The position numbers and the translations under genes were made by a program. Positions 51,238 through 59,954 of a stretch of DNA of 64,000 nt are shown here, piece after piece. The stretch is from Chromohalobacter marismortui (lineage in GTDB: Bacteria > Pseudomonadota > Gammaproteobacteria > Pseudomonadales > Halomonadaceae). Position 1 is the stretch's first letter. The number at the start of each line of letters is the position of its first letter. Location: contig NZ_SOBR01000001.1 of the NCBI RefSeq assembly GCF_004364315.1, positions 556,486-620,485 on the forward strand. Direction: 5' to 3'. Under the pieces are notes generated by a model that worked only from the letters and a program-made list of their open reading frames with translations, made no database searches and was not told the DNA's origin.

Positions 51238-52463
51238 AGAAAAGAGGTAAGATACTCTTACTGAGCTTTTACTTTCCGCCTGATCTGGGCGCTGGGTCAT
51301 TTCGTAGCCAGGCTCTGGTTGAAGCGTTGATGAAGCAGATGCCCACGGGCTATGCCCTTGAAGTGATATCCACGGCGCCCAACCGTTACGCCCAATACGA
51401 TAGCGCTGCCCCTGAGATCGAAACCTTCGATCAGGGGCGGCTTACCGTGCGGCGTGTCGATTTGCCCAGTCACCAAAGCGGCATGCTGGATCAGTCGAGA
51501 GCCTTCCTCGCTTACGCATGGCAGGTGGCGCGGCTGACACGCGGGCAGCATTACGATCTGGTGATCGCGACGTCATCGCGGTTGATGACCGGGGTGTTGG
51601 GGCGCTTTGTGGCCGGGCGTGCGTCAGCGCGTCTGTACCTGGATATACGCGATATCTTCGTGGAGAACCTGCCTTTCCTGCTACCCAGGGGGACTCAACG
51701 CTTGGGCATCGGTTTCTTCAGTGCCCTGGAACGCTGGGCGGTTCGCTACGCGGCCAAGGTCAACCTGGTCTCGCCGGGATTCAGGGGCTATTTCGAACAG
51801 CGGTTTCCCGATCAGGTATTCACCTGGCATACCAACGGGGTAGACCCGCTCTTTGCCGATGGGGCCTTGCAGGATGCCGAACATCCGCAGCCGGCGACCG
51901 CTGATGTCGAGAATGCGCCCGGTTCGGCAGCCTCACGCTTGCGCGTGCTCTATGCGGGCAATATTGGCCAATGCCAGGGGATCGACCGCATCCTGCCGAC
52001 GCTGGCCAAGCGCCTCGAGAATCGTGTCGATTTTCTGTTGATTGGAGACGGGGGGCGTCGCGAGGCGCTGGAAGCCGCCTTGAGTGCCGAAGGCGTTTCC
52101 AACGTCGAAATACGCGCGCCAATTGCCCGGGATCAACTGATCGAACAATACCGGCAAGCGGACGTATTGTTTCTGCATCTGAATGATATGTTCTGTTTCT
52201 CGCGGGTCATCCCTTCCAAGCTGTTCGAGTATGCCGCGATGGGCAAGCCGATCTGGGCGGGCGTGCGAGCCTTCCCGGCTGAATTCTGCCAGGCGCACAT
52301 AAATAACACTGCTGTGTTCGAGCCCTGCGATGCTGAATCCGCACTGGCGGCTTTCGAGACACTGGCGATGGCGCTGCAGCCGAGGCAAGCGTTCGTCGAG
52401 CGTTTCCACCGGGACAGGATCATGAGGGAAATGGCCGACGATGCACTCGCGTTGATTCGCTGA
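51234..52463 (+). CDS. GT4-family glycosyltransferase
   Basis: A 409-residue GT-B enzyme: LLSFYFPPDLGAGSFRSQALVEAL at the start, then LRVLYAGNIGQCQGIDRILPTLA, FLLIGDGGRREALEAAL, FSRVIPSKLFEYAAMGKPIWAGV. It is similar to WbuB/WcaI-type transferases of colanic-acid-like loci. It starts with GTG 51234, overlapping the previous stop, with GGGGAG upstream. Composition is GC-rich again. Confidence 0.87.
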   Translation: MKKRGKILLLSFYFPPDLGAGSFRSQALVEALMKQMPTGYALEVISTAPNRYAQYDSAAPEIETFDQGRLTVRRVDLPSHQSGMLDQSRAFLAYAWQVARLTRGQHYDLVIATSSRLMTGVLGRFVAGRASARLYLDIRDIFVENLPFLLPRGTQRLGIGFFSALERWAVRYAAKVNLVSPGFRGYFEQRFPDQVFTWHTNGVDPLFADGALQDAEHPQPATADVENAPGSAASRLRVLYAGNIGQCQGIDRILPTLAKRLENRVDFLLIGDGGRREALEAALSAEGVSNVEIRAPIARDQLIEQYRQADVLFLHLNDMFCFSRVIPSKLFEYAAMGKPIWAGVRAFPAEFCQAHINNTAVFEPCDAESALAAFETLAMALQPRQAFVERFHRDRIMREMADDALALIR

Positions 52464-52541
52464 GTGAATATGGTTGAATGTCGGCCTCGTTTCAGTGTCC
52501 TCGCATGGCTCCTATAAACCGGTTTGGATTGGGTTGACTCA

Positions 52542-53930
52542 ATGAGCAAGTCACCTCGCAAGAAGGTCATTACTGAGCGTTTTCCGGCGCAGGTCTTCGT
52601 CCCCATGATCGATGCCGGCGCCGTGCTCCTTTCCGGCTTTCTGGCCTATTGCATCCGCTTCGGCTCTGTCGATGTGCATGACCGCTTTCTGCTGGGCATG
52701 GCGATCATCGCCATCTTCGTGGTGATGGCGAATTTCATCGATGGCGCCTATGTGCGCTGGCGTACCACCCGTCTTTCCAACATTCTGTTCCGCCTGCTTT
52801 GCATCTGGGCAATCGTCGCGCTGTTGGCGACCTCGATCATCTATCTGGCCGAGGCGTCCGTCCGCTATTCGCGCCTGTGGTTGGGGATGACCCTGCTATT
52901 CTCGTTCGTCATGGCGGCGGGCTTTCGGGTCCTGGTGATGCTGTCACTGAAACGGGCGCGGGCGCTGGGCAAGAACCTGCGTGGCGTTTTTCTCGTCGGG
53001 CCGCAGGAGAATTTGCTCAATGTCGCCCACGGCATGCGCCGGTCGCCGGGCGAAGGGTTTGCCATTGCCGGCGTGCAGCGCGTGAACGCGATGCCGGATG
53101 AGGCCTTTCTCGAAGCCCTGGCGCGCCGCGTGGAGGCTTCCGATGCGCGTGAAGTGTGGCTGTGCCTGCCGCTGGAGATGGGCGGCACCGTGCGAGACAT
53201 CATGTTCGCCTTGCGCCACCAGACCGCCGAAGTGCGTTTCCTGCCGGAATTTCAGGACCTGAAGCTGCTCAACCATCGCATCAGCGAGGTGGCGGGGCGC
53301 TTCTCCATCGACTTGAGTGTCACACCCATGACGGAAACGACGCGCTTTCTCAAGCGCGTCGAGGATGTGGTGCTTGGTACGCTGTTCTTGCTGATCTCCC
53401 TGCCCATCGGGGCCGTCATCGCGCTTGTTCTGAAGTGTGAATCGCGCGGGCCGATCGTGTTCAAGCAGTACCGCACCGGTGTGAACGGGCAGCACTTCAA
53501 GGTTTACAAGTTCCGTTCGATGGAAGTGCACGACGAGCCTTCCGGCCAGATCACCCAGGCGCAACGGGGCGACCCGCGGGTGACGCCCTTCGGGGCGTTC
53601 CTGCGGCGTACCTCGCTCGATGAACTGCCGCAGTTCTATAACGTGCTGCAAGGGCGGATGTCGATCGTCGGGCCTCGGCCGCACGCCCTGAAGCACAACG
53701 ACCACTACAAGGAACTGGTCGAGTCGTACATGAAACGCCACAAGGTCAAGCCGGGCATCACCGGTTGGGCGCAAGTGAATGGTCTTCGTGGGGAGACAGA
53801 CACCATCGAGAAAATGGAAAAGCGGGTCGAGCATGACTTGTGGTACATCGACAACTGGTCGCTGTGGCTCGATCTACGCATCATCGGTTTGACGATCCTG
53901 CACGGTTTCATGCACAAGAATGCGTATTGA
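52542..53930 (+). CDS. Polyprenyl-phosphate sugar-1-phosphate transferase (initiating enzyme)
   Basis: A 462-residue WbaP/WcaJ-type protein: four N-terminal membrane helices (about 15-125), a central Rossmann-like domain (about 135-265), a further membrane segment (VVLGTLFLLISLPIGAVIALVLK) and the catalytic PGT domain. The latter has KQYRTGVNGQHFKVYKFRSM, RVTPFGAFLRRTSLDELPQ and VGPRPHALKHND ... KPGITGWAQVNGLRGET. It transfers a sugar phosphate (usually Glc-1-P or Gal-1-P) to undecaprenyl phosphate and starts the repeat unit. ATG 52542 is used; the frame is open to 52524. Its gene ends at a terminator that splits the locus. Confidence 0.92.
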   Translation: MSKSPRKKVITERFPAQVFVPMIDAGAVLLSGFLAYCIRFGSVDVHDRFLLGMAIIAIFVVMANFIDGAYVRWRTTRLSNILFRLLCIWAIVALLATSIIYLAEASVRYSRLWLGMTLLFSFVMAAGFRVLVMLSLKRARALGKNLRGVFLVGPQENLLNVAHGMRRSPGEGFAIAGVQRVNAMPDEAFLEALARRVEASDAREVWLCLPLEMGGTVRDIMFALRHQTAEVRFLPEFQDLKLLNHRISEVAGRFSIDLSVTPMTETTRFLKRVEDVVLGTLFLLISLPIGAVIALVLKCESRGPIVFKQYRTGVNGQHFKVYKFRSMEVHDEPSGQITQAQRGDPRVTPFGAFLRRTSLDELPQFYNVLQGRMSIVGPRPHALKHNDHYKELVESYMKRHKVKPGITGWAQVNGLRGETDTIEKMEKRVEHDLWYIDNWSLWLDLRIIGLTILHGFMHKNAY

Positions 53931-53976
53931 CGCATCGTGTGACATGCAGGCTGACGGGCACATTGGTATATTCACG

Positions 53977-54003
53977 GGCCGCTGATGGTATCAGCGGCCT
54001 TTT
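53977..54003 (+). terminator. Terminator after the initiating transferase gene
   Basis: GGCCGCTGA (53977-53985) and TCAGCGGCC (53991-53999) form a 9-bp stem with a 5-nt loop and a TTTT tail. It divides the polysaccharide locus into an upstream and a downstream transcription unit, or acts as an antitermination target. Confidence 0.85.
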
Positions 54004-54080
54004 CATGGAAGCGCCGTACGGTATGGCCATGTCGTTGCATGGTGCGCCGCGCGGCCTGATCGGCTGTTTTTGGGGGTGGA

Positions 54081-55436
54081 ATGCTGCGTTCTCGCTTGTG
54101 GGAGCCTAGCGGTATCGGGCGGTCTCCCGGTGTGCTTGTGATCGTGGGCGTCGCGACGCTGCTGGTGTATGGCCTGTTGCGCGTGCTGTGGCCGGCCGTT
54201 GGCAGCCCGGCGGGGACTGCCATGGCGTTATTGGGATTGATCGCCGTGTTGACCTGGGGCCGGGAAATACGCGGTTCCGGGCCCTTGTGGTTGTTGCTGT
54301 TGTCCGTCGCCGTGCAGGTGCTGTCGTGGGTGCTGGGGTATTTTCACCATCCCGAGTGGGTGTCGAGCAATCCGGAAGTCGACCGGCTCGCGAAGTTGTT
54401 CATTTTCATCGCTGTGGCCTGGTGGCTGGGAGGCAGTACCCGCAACACCATGCTGGTGTGGGGATTGGCGGTACTGGGATACCTCGTCGCCTCCTTCGTG
54501 GCCGGTGGGCTGGATGAGTGGCGTGAAGGCCTGGAGGGCGTGCGCACCGGCTTCGGCATCCGCAATAAACAGCACGGCTCGATGCTGTTCGGGGTCGCCT
54601 TGCTGGGGCTTGTGATCTTCGCTCGCCGCATCATGACACATGACGCACGCTGTATACCCTGGCGCTGCGTGGCCTGGGTGCTGGCGCTGGGCATTTGCGT
54701 GGTCGGCATTGCCATCGGGCAGACCCGCGCGGTGTGGCTGGCGCTGGCCGTTTCTCTTCCGGTGGCCGTGTTGATCGTGCTGCTGTGGGCGCGCTCGCGT
54801 GGCATGGGCCAGCGTATGCTGCGCCCCATACTGGGCGGCGTCGGCGTGGGGCTGGTGCTCGTCGTGCTGGGCGGCGTGTTCTTCGGGGGCACGCTGAGCG
54901 AGCGTTTGGAGACGGAATCCGGCGTGGTGGTCGAGGTGCTGCAGGGCGACCTGCAAAACGTCCCCTATAGCAGCGTGGGCATCCGCATTCATACCTGGGT
55001 AGCTGCGGGCGAGTGGATCGCCGAGCGCCCGCTGGTCGGTTGGGGCGGCGAAGGGCGTAGCCTGGTGATCGACCATACCGCTTGGCTACCGGACAATATC
55101 AAAGAGCGCTTCGGTCACCTGCATAACTTCTTCCTGGAAGTCTGGGTGGCGTATGGCGTGCTGGGGCTGGGTGTCATCGCGGCGCTGGCGTTGTGGATCG
55201 GCCGGGGCACCTGGCTGGCGTGGCGCGCGGGTGTCATGCCCAACGACATGGCGCTGTTCGGAGCGGCGTTCTTCGTGTACTGGATGATTGTCAATCAGTT
55301 CGAATCCTATAACTCGTTCTGGACGGGGGTGTACATGCATAACCTCATCGTGGGGGGGCTGGTCACGCATATCTGGCGCTGGCAACTGGAAAGCGGCCGG
55401 CGCGTATTCGCCTGGCCAACGCGGCGGAGTCCGTGA
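54081..55436 (+). CDS. O-antigen ligase/polymerase-family membrane protein
   Basis: A 451-residue protein with about ten membrane helices and a large periplasmic loop (about 275-350). The loop region contains GIRIHTWVAAGEWIAERPLVGWGGEG and FGHLHNFFLEVWVAYGVLGLG, the Wzy_C/WaaL-type signature with the conserved His (HLHNFFLE) used for undecaprenyl-linked donor. It either polymerises repeat units or ligates the chain to an acceptor. It overlaps the next gene by 4 bp. Confidence 0.88.
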   Translation: MLRSRLWEPSGIGRSPGVLVIVGVATLLVYGLLRVLWPAVGSPAGTAMALLGLIAVLTWGREIRGSGPLWLLLLSVAVQVLSWVLGYFHHPEWVSSNPEVDRLAKLFIFIAVAWWLGGSTRNTMLVWGLAVLGYLVASFVAGGLDEWREGLEGVRTGFGIRNKQHGSMLFGVALLGLVIFARRIMTHDARCIPWRCVAWVLALGICVVGIAIGQTRAVWLALAVSLPVAVLIVLLWARSRGMGQRMLRPILGGVGVGLVLVVLGGVFFGGTLSERLETESGVVVEVLQGDLQNVPYSSVGIRIHTWVAAGEWIAERPLVGWGGEGRSLVIDHTAWLPDNIKERFGHLHNFFLEVWVAYGVLGLGVIAALALWIGRGTWLAWRAGVMPNDMALFGAAFFVYWMIVNQFESYNSFWTGVYMHNLIVGGLVTHIWRWQLESGRRVFAWPTRRSP

Positions 55437-56587
55437 TGCGCACCTTGGTGGTCGTGCGTTCCCTCAAGATGGGGGGCATGGAGCGTGTCGCCGTCAATTT
55501 GGCGGATGCCTTTGCCGAGGCAGGGCATGAGAGCCACCTGGTGGCACTCAGGCGTGTGTCCGATCCGTTGGTCTCGTCCCATCATGGCGTTCAGCAGCAT
55601 CAGTTGGCGCTGAGTCGTTGGACCCGGCTGACCGTCGTCGGGTTGTTCGCGGAGTTAATGGCGCGCTGGTTGCTGAACCCCCTTCTCAAGCGCGCGCTGT
55701 TTTTGGGCACGGGGCTGATGGGCGGCGTGGTGTTTCGCCTGTGGCTCAAGCGCTTCGAGCGTCGCTACGGCCGGGTAGATCGCATCGTCTTTCGGGGCAT
55801 CGGCACCTTCGAGCTCGTATGGACGTTTCGCGATGAGCGCGCCTGTTACGTGCTGGAAAACATCTTCCATGTCAGGGGGCAATGCTGGCGTCGGCGGCTG
55901 TTCGCGCGTTGCCTGTATCAGGGGCGAGAGCTGGTGGCGGTCTCCGAGGGCGTGGCGGAAAGCGTCAGGGAGGCGATGTCCGATTGGCGGTTCGCGCCTG
56001 CCAGCCTGCGGGTCATCCCCAATCCATGCCCGATTCCGGCGATACGCGAGGCCATGCAAGCGCCTGAGCCGGATATTCCCGCCGAGCCGTATATCGTCAA
56101 CGTGGCGCGTCTGGTGCCCGCCAAGGATCATGCCTTGTTGCTGCGCGCCTATGCGCGCTCGGGCGTGACCTTGCCGCTGGTATTGGTTGGAGACGGCCGG
56201 GAGCGCGGTCATCTCGAGACACTGGCGGGGGAGCTGGGCATCGCCGAGCGGGTGATCTTCGCCGGGCAGCGACAGAACCCGTACCCGTGGATGCATCACG
56301 CGCGGCTGTTCGTGCTCAGCTCGCGCTTCGAGGGCATGGGCATCGTGTTGTTCGAGGCGCTGGCCTGCGGCACGCCGGTGCTGAGCGTGGATTGCCCCGG
56401 TGGCATTCGCAGCATTCTCAAGGGCGGGCTCGAGGGCAGTGTCGTCGCCCATGACGAAGCGAGCCTGGCCTGCGGGTTGCAAGCCGCGTTGGAGGGTGAG
56501 CCACCGCCGGTGCAGGAGTCGTGGCTGGATGACTTCAAGCCCGAGACGGTCGCGGCGCGCTTCATGCAGAAGCCTGACGCGCGCTAG
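55436..56587 (+). CDS. GT4-family glycosyltransferase
   Basis: About 383 residues. TLVVVRSLKMGGMERVAVNLADAFAEAGHE opens the acceptor domain; the donor domain has NVARLVPAKDHALLLRAYAR, VLVGDGRERGHLETLAGELGIAERVIFAGQRQNPYPWMHHARLFVLSSRFEGMGIVLFEALACGTPVLS. The E-x7-E motif FEGMGIVLFE is intact. It starts at ATG 55436 (GTG 55433 possible) inside the ligase stop. A close relative by motif lies at 59955. Confidence 0.9.
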   Translation: MRTLVVVRSLKMGGMERVAVNLADAFAEAGHESHLVALRRVSDPLVSSHHGVQQHQLALSRWTRLTVVGLFAELMARWLLNPLLKRALFLGTGLMGGVVFRLWLKRFERRYGRVDRIVFRGIGTFELVWTFRDERACYVLENIFHVRGQCWRRRLFARCLYQGRELVAVSEGVAESVREAMSDWRFAPASLRVIPNPCPIPAIREAMQAPEPDIPAEPYIVNVARLVPAKDHALLLRAYARSGVTLPLVLVGDGRERGHLETLAGELGIAERVIFAGQRQNPYPWMHHARLFVLSSRFEGMGIVLFEALACGTPVLSVDCPGGIRSILKGGLEGSVVAHDEASLACGLQAALEGEPPPVQESWLDDFKPETVAARFMQKPDAR

Positions 56588-56774
56588 CCATTCTTTGCCA
56601 TAGCCATATAAGACTTTCGTACTACGCTTCGTGCGCCATGATTGATATCATGCTAACTATTGATAAAGCATGACGATAACGAGACGTACGTATGGAAGAT
56701 GGCTCATATCAAGCGTTAGGGCCGCGCGGAGAGAATTGGCCCGACAGCGCCAGTAGCACGCAAGGGTGCTGGTG

Positions 56775-57653
56775 ATGCGCTTCTTGTTACCCACCCAACG
56801 ACGGCTGCCGACGCCCCCCGCCGGCGATCCTGCCTTCGCGCCTCTGGAAGACCCGCGCATGTACTGGCCCGTGCAGCGGGCCCGTGTGTCCAAAGTGGTG
56901 CGAGAGGGCGCTCAATCCCTGGGCGTACCGGTGGAGCTGGGGTTGCTTGGCCTCTGGCAGCATGAATTACCGGGCGCTGCCTGGGTAGAGCGTATTGGCT
57001 TGCCGCGCCGTGCAGTGGAATTAACGCTCGGTGACAAGCTGATTTTGCACGTGAACCCGAACGACTTGATTCGAGCCACGCACTGGCAAGGCTGGCCCCA
57101 TAAGTACCGGCCGACATCCTCGGCGTTCATTTGGGATGGCGAGTGGGACCTGCGACGCGGCGATTTACGCATCAGCTCCCGCGCGCGCTTCATCGCGGAT
57201 ATCGACGCCCATCGCGGCGACCTCGCGCAGTCGGAGGCGTTCGCCAAGTACATGGCCCGCCTGAGGGCCGGCAAGCCCTGGTCATCGCATCAGCAAGGCA
57301 TCTTGCTGGATAGCGAGGCCCGTATACTGACGTTTCTGCGCGTCTACCTGAGTTTCATGGATGACATGGCGGTTCGAGGCTTCGATTCAACGCGTGGCAA
57401 GGATATGCTGGGTGTCGCCATTACCCGTGAAGGGCGGCTCCTCAAGATCAACCGCGGCCTGCATCGCCTGGCCATGGCCCAGCATCTAGGCTTGCCGAGC
57501 GTACCGGTCATGGTGAAAGCCGTTCACAGGGGATGGTGGGCAAGGGTGACCGAGGATGTGCGAGGCAAGCAGGCGCTAGAGCGCGTATGCGACGCATTGC
57601 TTACCTGCGCACCGGAAATAAACCCTGGGCCACTCGACCCTAGAGAATCGTGA
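56775..57653 (+). CDS. Hypothetical protein of polysaccharide locus
   Basis: A 292-residue protein with no membrane segment and no recognised family. The C-terminal third contains RGFDSTRGKDMLGVAITREGRLLKINRGLHRLAMAQHLGLPSVPVMVKAVH (spread over about 195-255). Its shape (I-x-R-D/E-G-x-L ... G-x-H-R-L-A-x-A ... V-P-V) recalls ParB/sulfiredoxin-like nucleotide-handling folds. This resemblance is weak and gives no function. ATG 56775 with AAGG upstream is preferred to the GTG at 56766. It is GC-rich, and an intergenic gap of about 180 bp upstream suggests its own promoter. Confidence 0.6.
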   Translation: MRFLLPTQRRLPTPPAGDPAFAPLEDPRMYWPVQRARVSKVVREGAQSLGVPVELGLLGLWQHELPGAAWVERIGLPRRAVELTLGDKLILHVNPNDLIRATHWQGWPHKYRPTSSAFIWDGEWDLRRGDLRISSRARFIADIDAHRGDLAQSEAFAKYMARLRAGKPWSSHQQGILLDSEARILTFLRVYLSFMDDMAVRGFDSTRGKDMLGVAITREGRLLKINRGLHRLAMAQHLGLPSVPVMVKAVHRGWWARVTEDVRGKQALERVCDALLTCAPEINPGPLDPRES

Positions 57654-57746
57654 AGGCAAAATGCTGTATGGCATTCTTCAAGAATTCACATGGCGTTTTT
57701 ATTCCCCCATTGCCCTAATTTAGTTGGTACTGCCTTAGAGGTTGTT

Positions 57747-58511
57747 TTGATAATCAGTCATAAGTATAAGTGCATATTTATACATTGTCGTAAAGTGGCC
57801 GGAAGTTCCATTAAGAATACGCTATGGCCATATTTAGGGGATAAGGATATTGTAATAGGAAGTTTAGATGAGATTTTAAATAATGGGCATGCATTGAATG
57901 GGCAAGCTAAAAGGGCCTTGTGTCATCCTAGGGCGCTAAATGTTACACGGAAGGTCCTTTTTGAAAAAATTCTTCATGGTAATACGCACCGCTATCGCAA
58001 CCTTGTAAATACTGCGGTTAAGGCAAAATATAAAAAAACACTTTTTAGAAATCCTGTGCATTCTCCGGCTGAGGCTGTGAGGCGCTATTTTCCTTATGAG
58101 TGGAATAATTACTACAAATTTTGTTTTGTGAGAAATCCATTCGATCAGGCTTTATCGGAATATTTTTATCAAACTCGGGGCTTGGAACGAGATGTTTCCT
58201 TTAGCCATTTCTTGAAAGCGATGCTGGGGGAGGTGGATGACCCAGAAATCGTGCCTCATGGCTTTAAAAGCAATTGGTCGTTGTTCACTCATAATGATGA
58301 GCCGATTGTTGATTATATCGGCAAGTACGAAAATCTAGAAGAAGATTTTGGCTTTGTCTGTCAGCATCTTGGTATTCCTTGCCAAGAAAGATTAATGAAA
58401 GAGAAAAAAGCACAGAAAGACAAAGGCGAAATTAGTAGTTGGTACGACGAAGATGATATTCAGAGAGTTAGATCTATTTATGCGGGTGAGGTTCGCTTTT
58501 TTGGGTATTGA
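57747..58511 (+). CDS. Sulfotransferase-family protein
   Basis: About 254 residues. The N-terminal IISHKYKCIFIHCRKVAGSSIKNTLWPYL matches the 5'-phosphosulfate-binding loop (usual form IHIPKTAGTSI), and FCFVRNPFDQALSEYFY is the 3'-phosphate-binding motif of PAPS-dependent sulfotransferases. Later segments (YIGKYENLEEDF, WYDEDDIQRVRSIYAGEVRFFGY) are typical of family-2-type enzymes. It would sulfate the polysaccharide using PAPS. The start is probably TTG 57747 after AGAGG; ATG 57690 would add 19 residues. The gene is AT-rich between GC-rich neighbours. Confidence 0.82.
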   Translation: MIISHKYKCIFIHCRKVAGSSIKNTLWPYLGDKDIVIGSLDEILNNGHALNGQAKRALCHPRALNVTRKVLFEKILHGNTHRYRNLVNTAVKAKYKKTLFRNPVHSPAEAVRRYFPYEWNNYYKFCFVRNPFDQALSEYFYQTRGLERDVSFSHFLKAMLGEVDDPEIVPHGFKSNWSLFTHNDEPIVDYIGKYENLEEDFGFVCQHLGIPCQERLMKEKKAQKDKGEISSWYDEDDIQRVRSIYAGEVRFFGY

Positions 58512-58798
58512 GAAAAAGTTAGAATGGGAAGGAGAAGGCGTTTTTTAGAGAGAGGTTTTTTGTGTTGTTTTACAAGTACTGGCTGCTACGTCTCGAGTGG
58601 CTGGATAGACGATAAGCGTTAATTGCCAAATGGTGGGCGATCATACGAGATACGACACCTGCGCAGAAATTTCTTGTAAACTCTTCTTCGCGATTGGCCT
58701 TTTGTGCTACTTTGGGTTTGTAGTGATGTATAGATAGAAAACCCTTTGTATTTGGCTATTGGGCTTTTCTTAAATTCACATGTCTCCCCGAGATAGAC

Positions 58799-59905
58799 AT
58801 GAAATACAAAGTTAATCCCGTTTCAATACCCAATAATGTCGCTTTACGGCGACAGCCTCATCCGAAAGATGGGGTTATCAGCGAAGAGCAGTTACAAAGT
58901 TTCGATGATAAGTTCATATTTTATGATGTATTCATTGACCCTGACGTGAATGAGTTGGTGGGAATCGGTCCTCCCGCGCTAAACGTGAAGCCTTACGTCG
59001 AGGGCATGAAGGTCTGGGTGAACGGGCGCCAGCGGAAATTTTCTTTCGTTGACTATCCGGAGCACAAGGTGTCGCTGTTGAAGGCGCGGGTGCCGCATGC
59101 CGAACGTTATGAGGTGGTGCTGGAGTTTTCGGATGCGACGCACGAGATGACGTTGTTGAGAGATCCGTCGAGAGGTTCATCGTGGAGTTCGGCGGCGCCG
59201 GGGCGTAAGGTGCTGACCGCGATATCCAAGAACAATGCCGTTGAGTGGGTCGATGAATGGATCGATTTTTACAAGGCAAATTACGGCATCGACGATGTTT
59301 TCATTTACGACAATGGAAGCGACAACCTGGAAGCGCTCGAGGCGAGGGTAGGCGCGAAGGCGAATATCGTCAGATGGAATTTTCCCTTCGGCCCAACGGC
59401 CAAGCGCTTTAGTTCGTTTGCCCAGCCTGTCGCCCTGAATCATTGCCTGAAACGCTTTGCCAAGGGCGGGGTGCTGTTCAATTTCGACATAGACGAGCTC
59501 CTGGTTGCCGACCACGACCGCATCATGCAGGTGGTCTCCCGTCATAAGGTCGTCTACTTTGAAAGCCACAACGTGCCTTACGTGAGTCCCGGCAAGCGTG
59601 ATTACTCGTTCCGCGATTTCAGGTATCGTTATCCGGAGAGGAAAAAAACGGCGCGAAAGTTTGTCTGTGACGCGGATGCCAATTTCTTGATTTCACCGCA
59701 CAACACCTGGGTGAAGAAGAATTACCTCCTGGCGAGCCGCTTGAAGCGCAACAAACCGGACGCCCTGGTCGATACCGAGTCGTACTTTTTGCATTTTCTC
59801 GGTATTACGACAAATTGGCAGCCTGGCCTGAACAAGTTGAAGGAAGTTACGACGGATGGGCTGATGAAAGACGAAAGTCATATACGAATGATGCCTGTGA
59901 GCTAA
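58799..59905 (+). CDS. GT2/GT92-like glycosyltransferase
   Basis: A 368-residue protein. An N-terminal domain of about 120 residues precedes a GT-A core: VLTAISKNNAVEWVDEWIDFYKANYGIDDVFIYDNGSDN (spread over about 140-180), FNFDIDELLVADHDR (metal-binding DxD), and FLHFLGITTNW with a conserved His. This pattern matches glycosyl transferase family 92/2_4 proteins. The region before it (58512-58798, 287 bp) is AT-rich and holds no gene; it probably contains a promoter. Confidence 0.8.
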   Translation: MKYKVNPVSIPNNVALRRQPHPKDGVISEEQLQSFDDKFIFYDVFIDPDVNELVGIGPPALNVKPYVEGMKVWVNGRQRKFSFVDYPEHKVSLLKARVPHAERYEVVLEFSDATHEMTLLRDPSRGSSWSSAAPGRKVLTAISKNNAVEWVDEWIDFYKANYGIDDVFIYDNGSDNLEALEARVGAKANIVRWNFPFGPTAKRFSSFAQPVALNHCLKRFAKGGVLFNFDIDELLVADHDRIMQVVSRHKVVYFESHNVPYVSPGKRDYSFRDFRYRYPERKKTARKFVCDADANFLISPHNTWVKKNYLLASRLKRNKPDALVDTESYFLHFLGITTNWQPGLNKLKEVTTDGLMKDESHIRMMPVS

Positions 59906-59954
59906 AGTGGCGCCAGGATAGCGCTCACACAGGCACTGAAAAAAGGAATTTACA

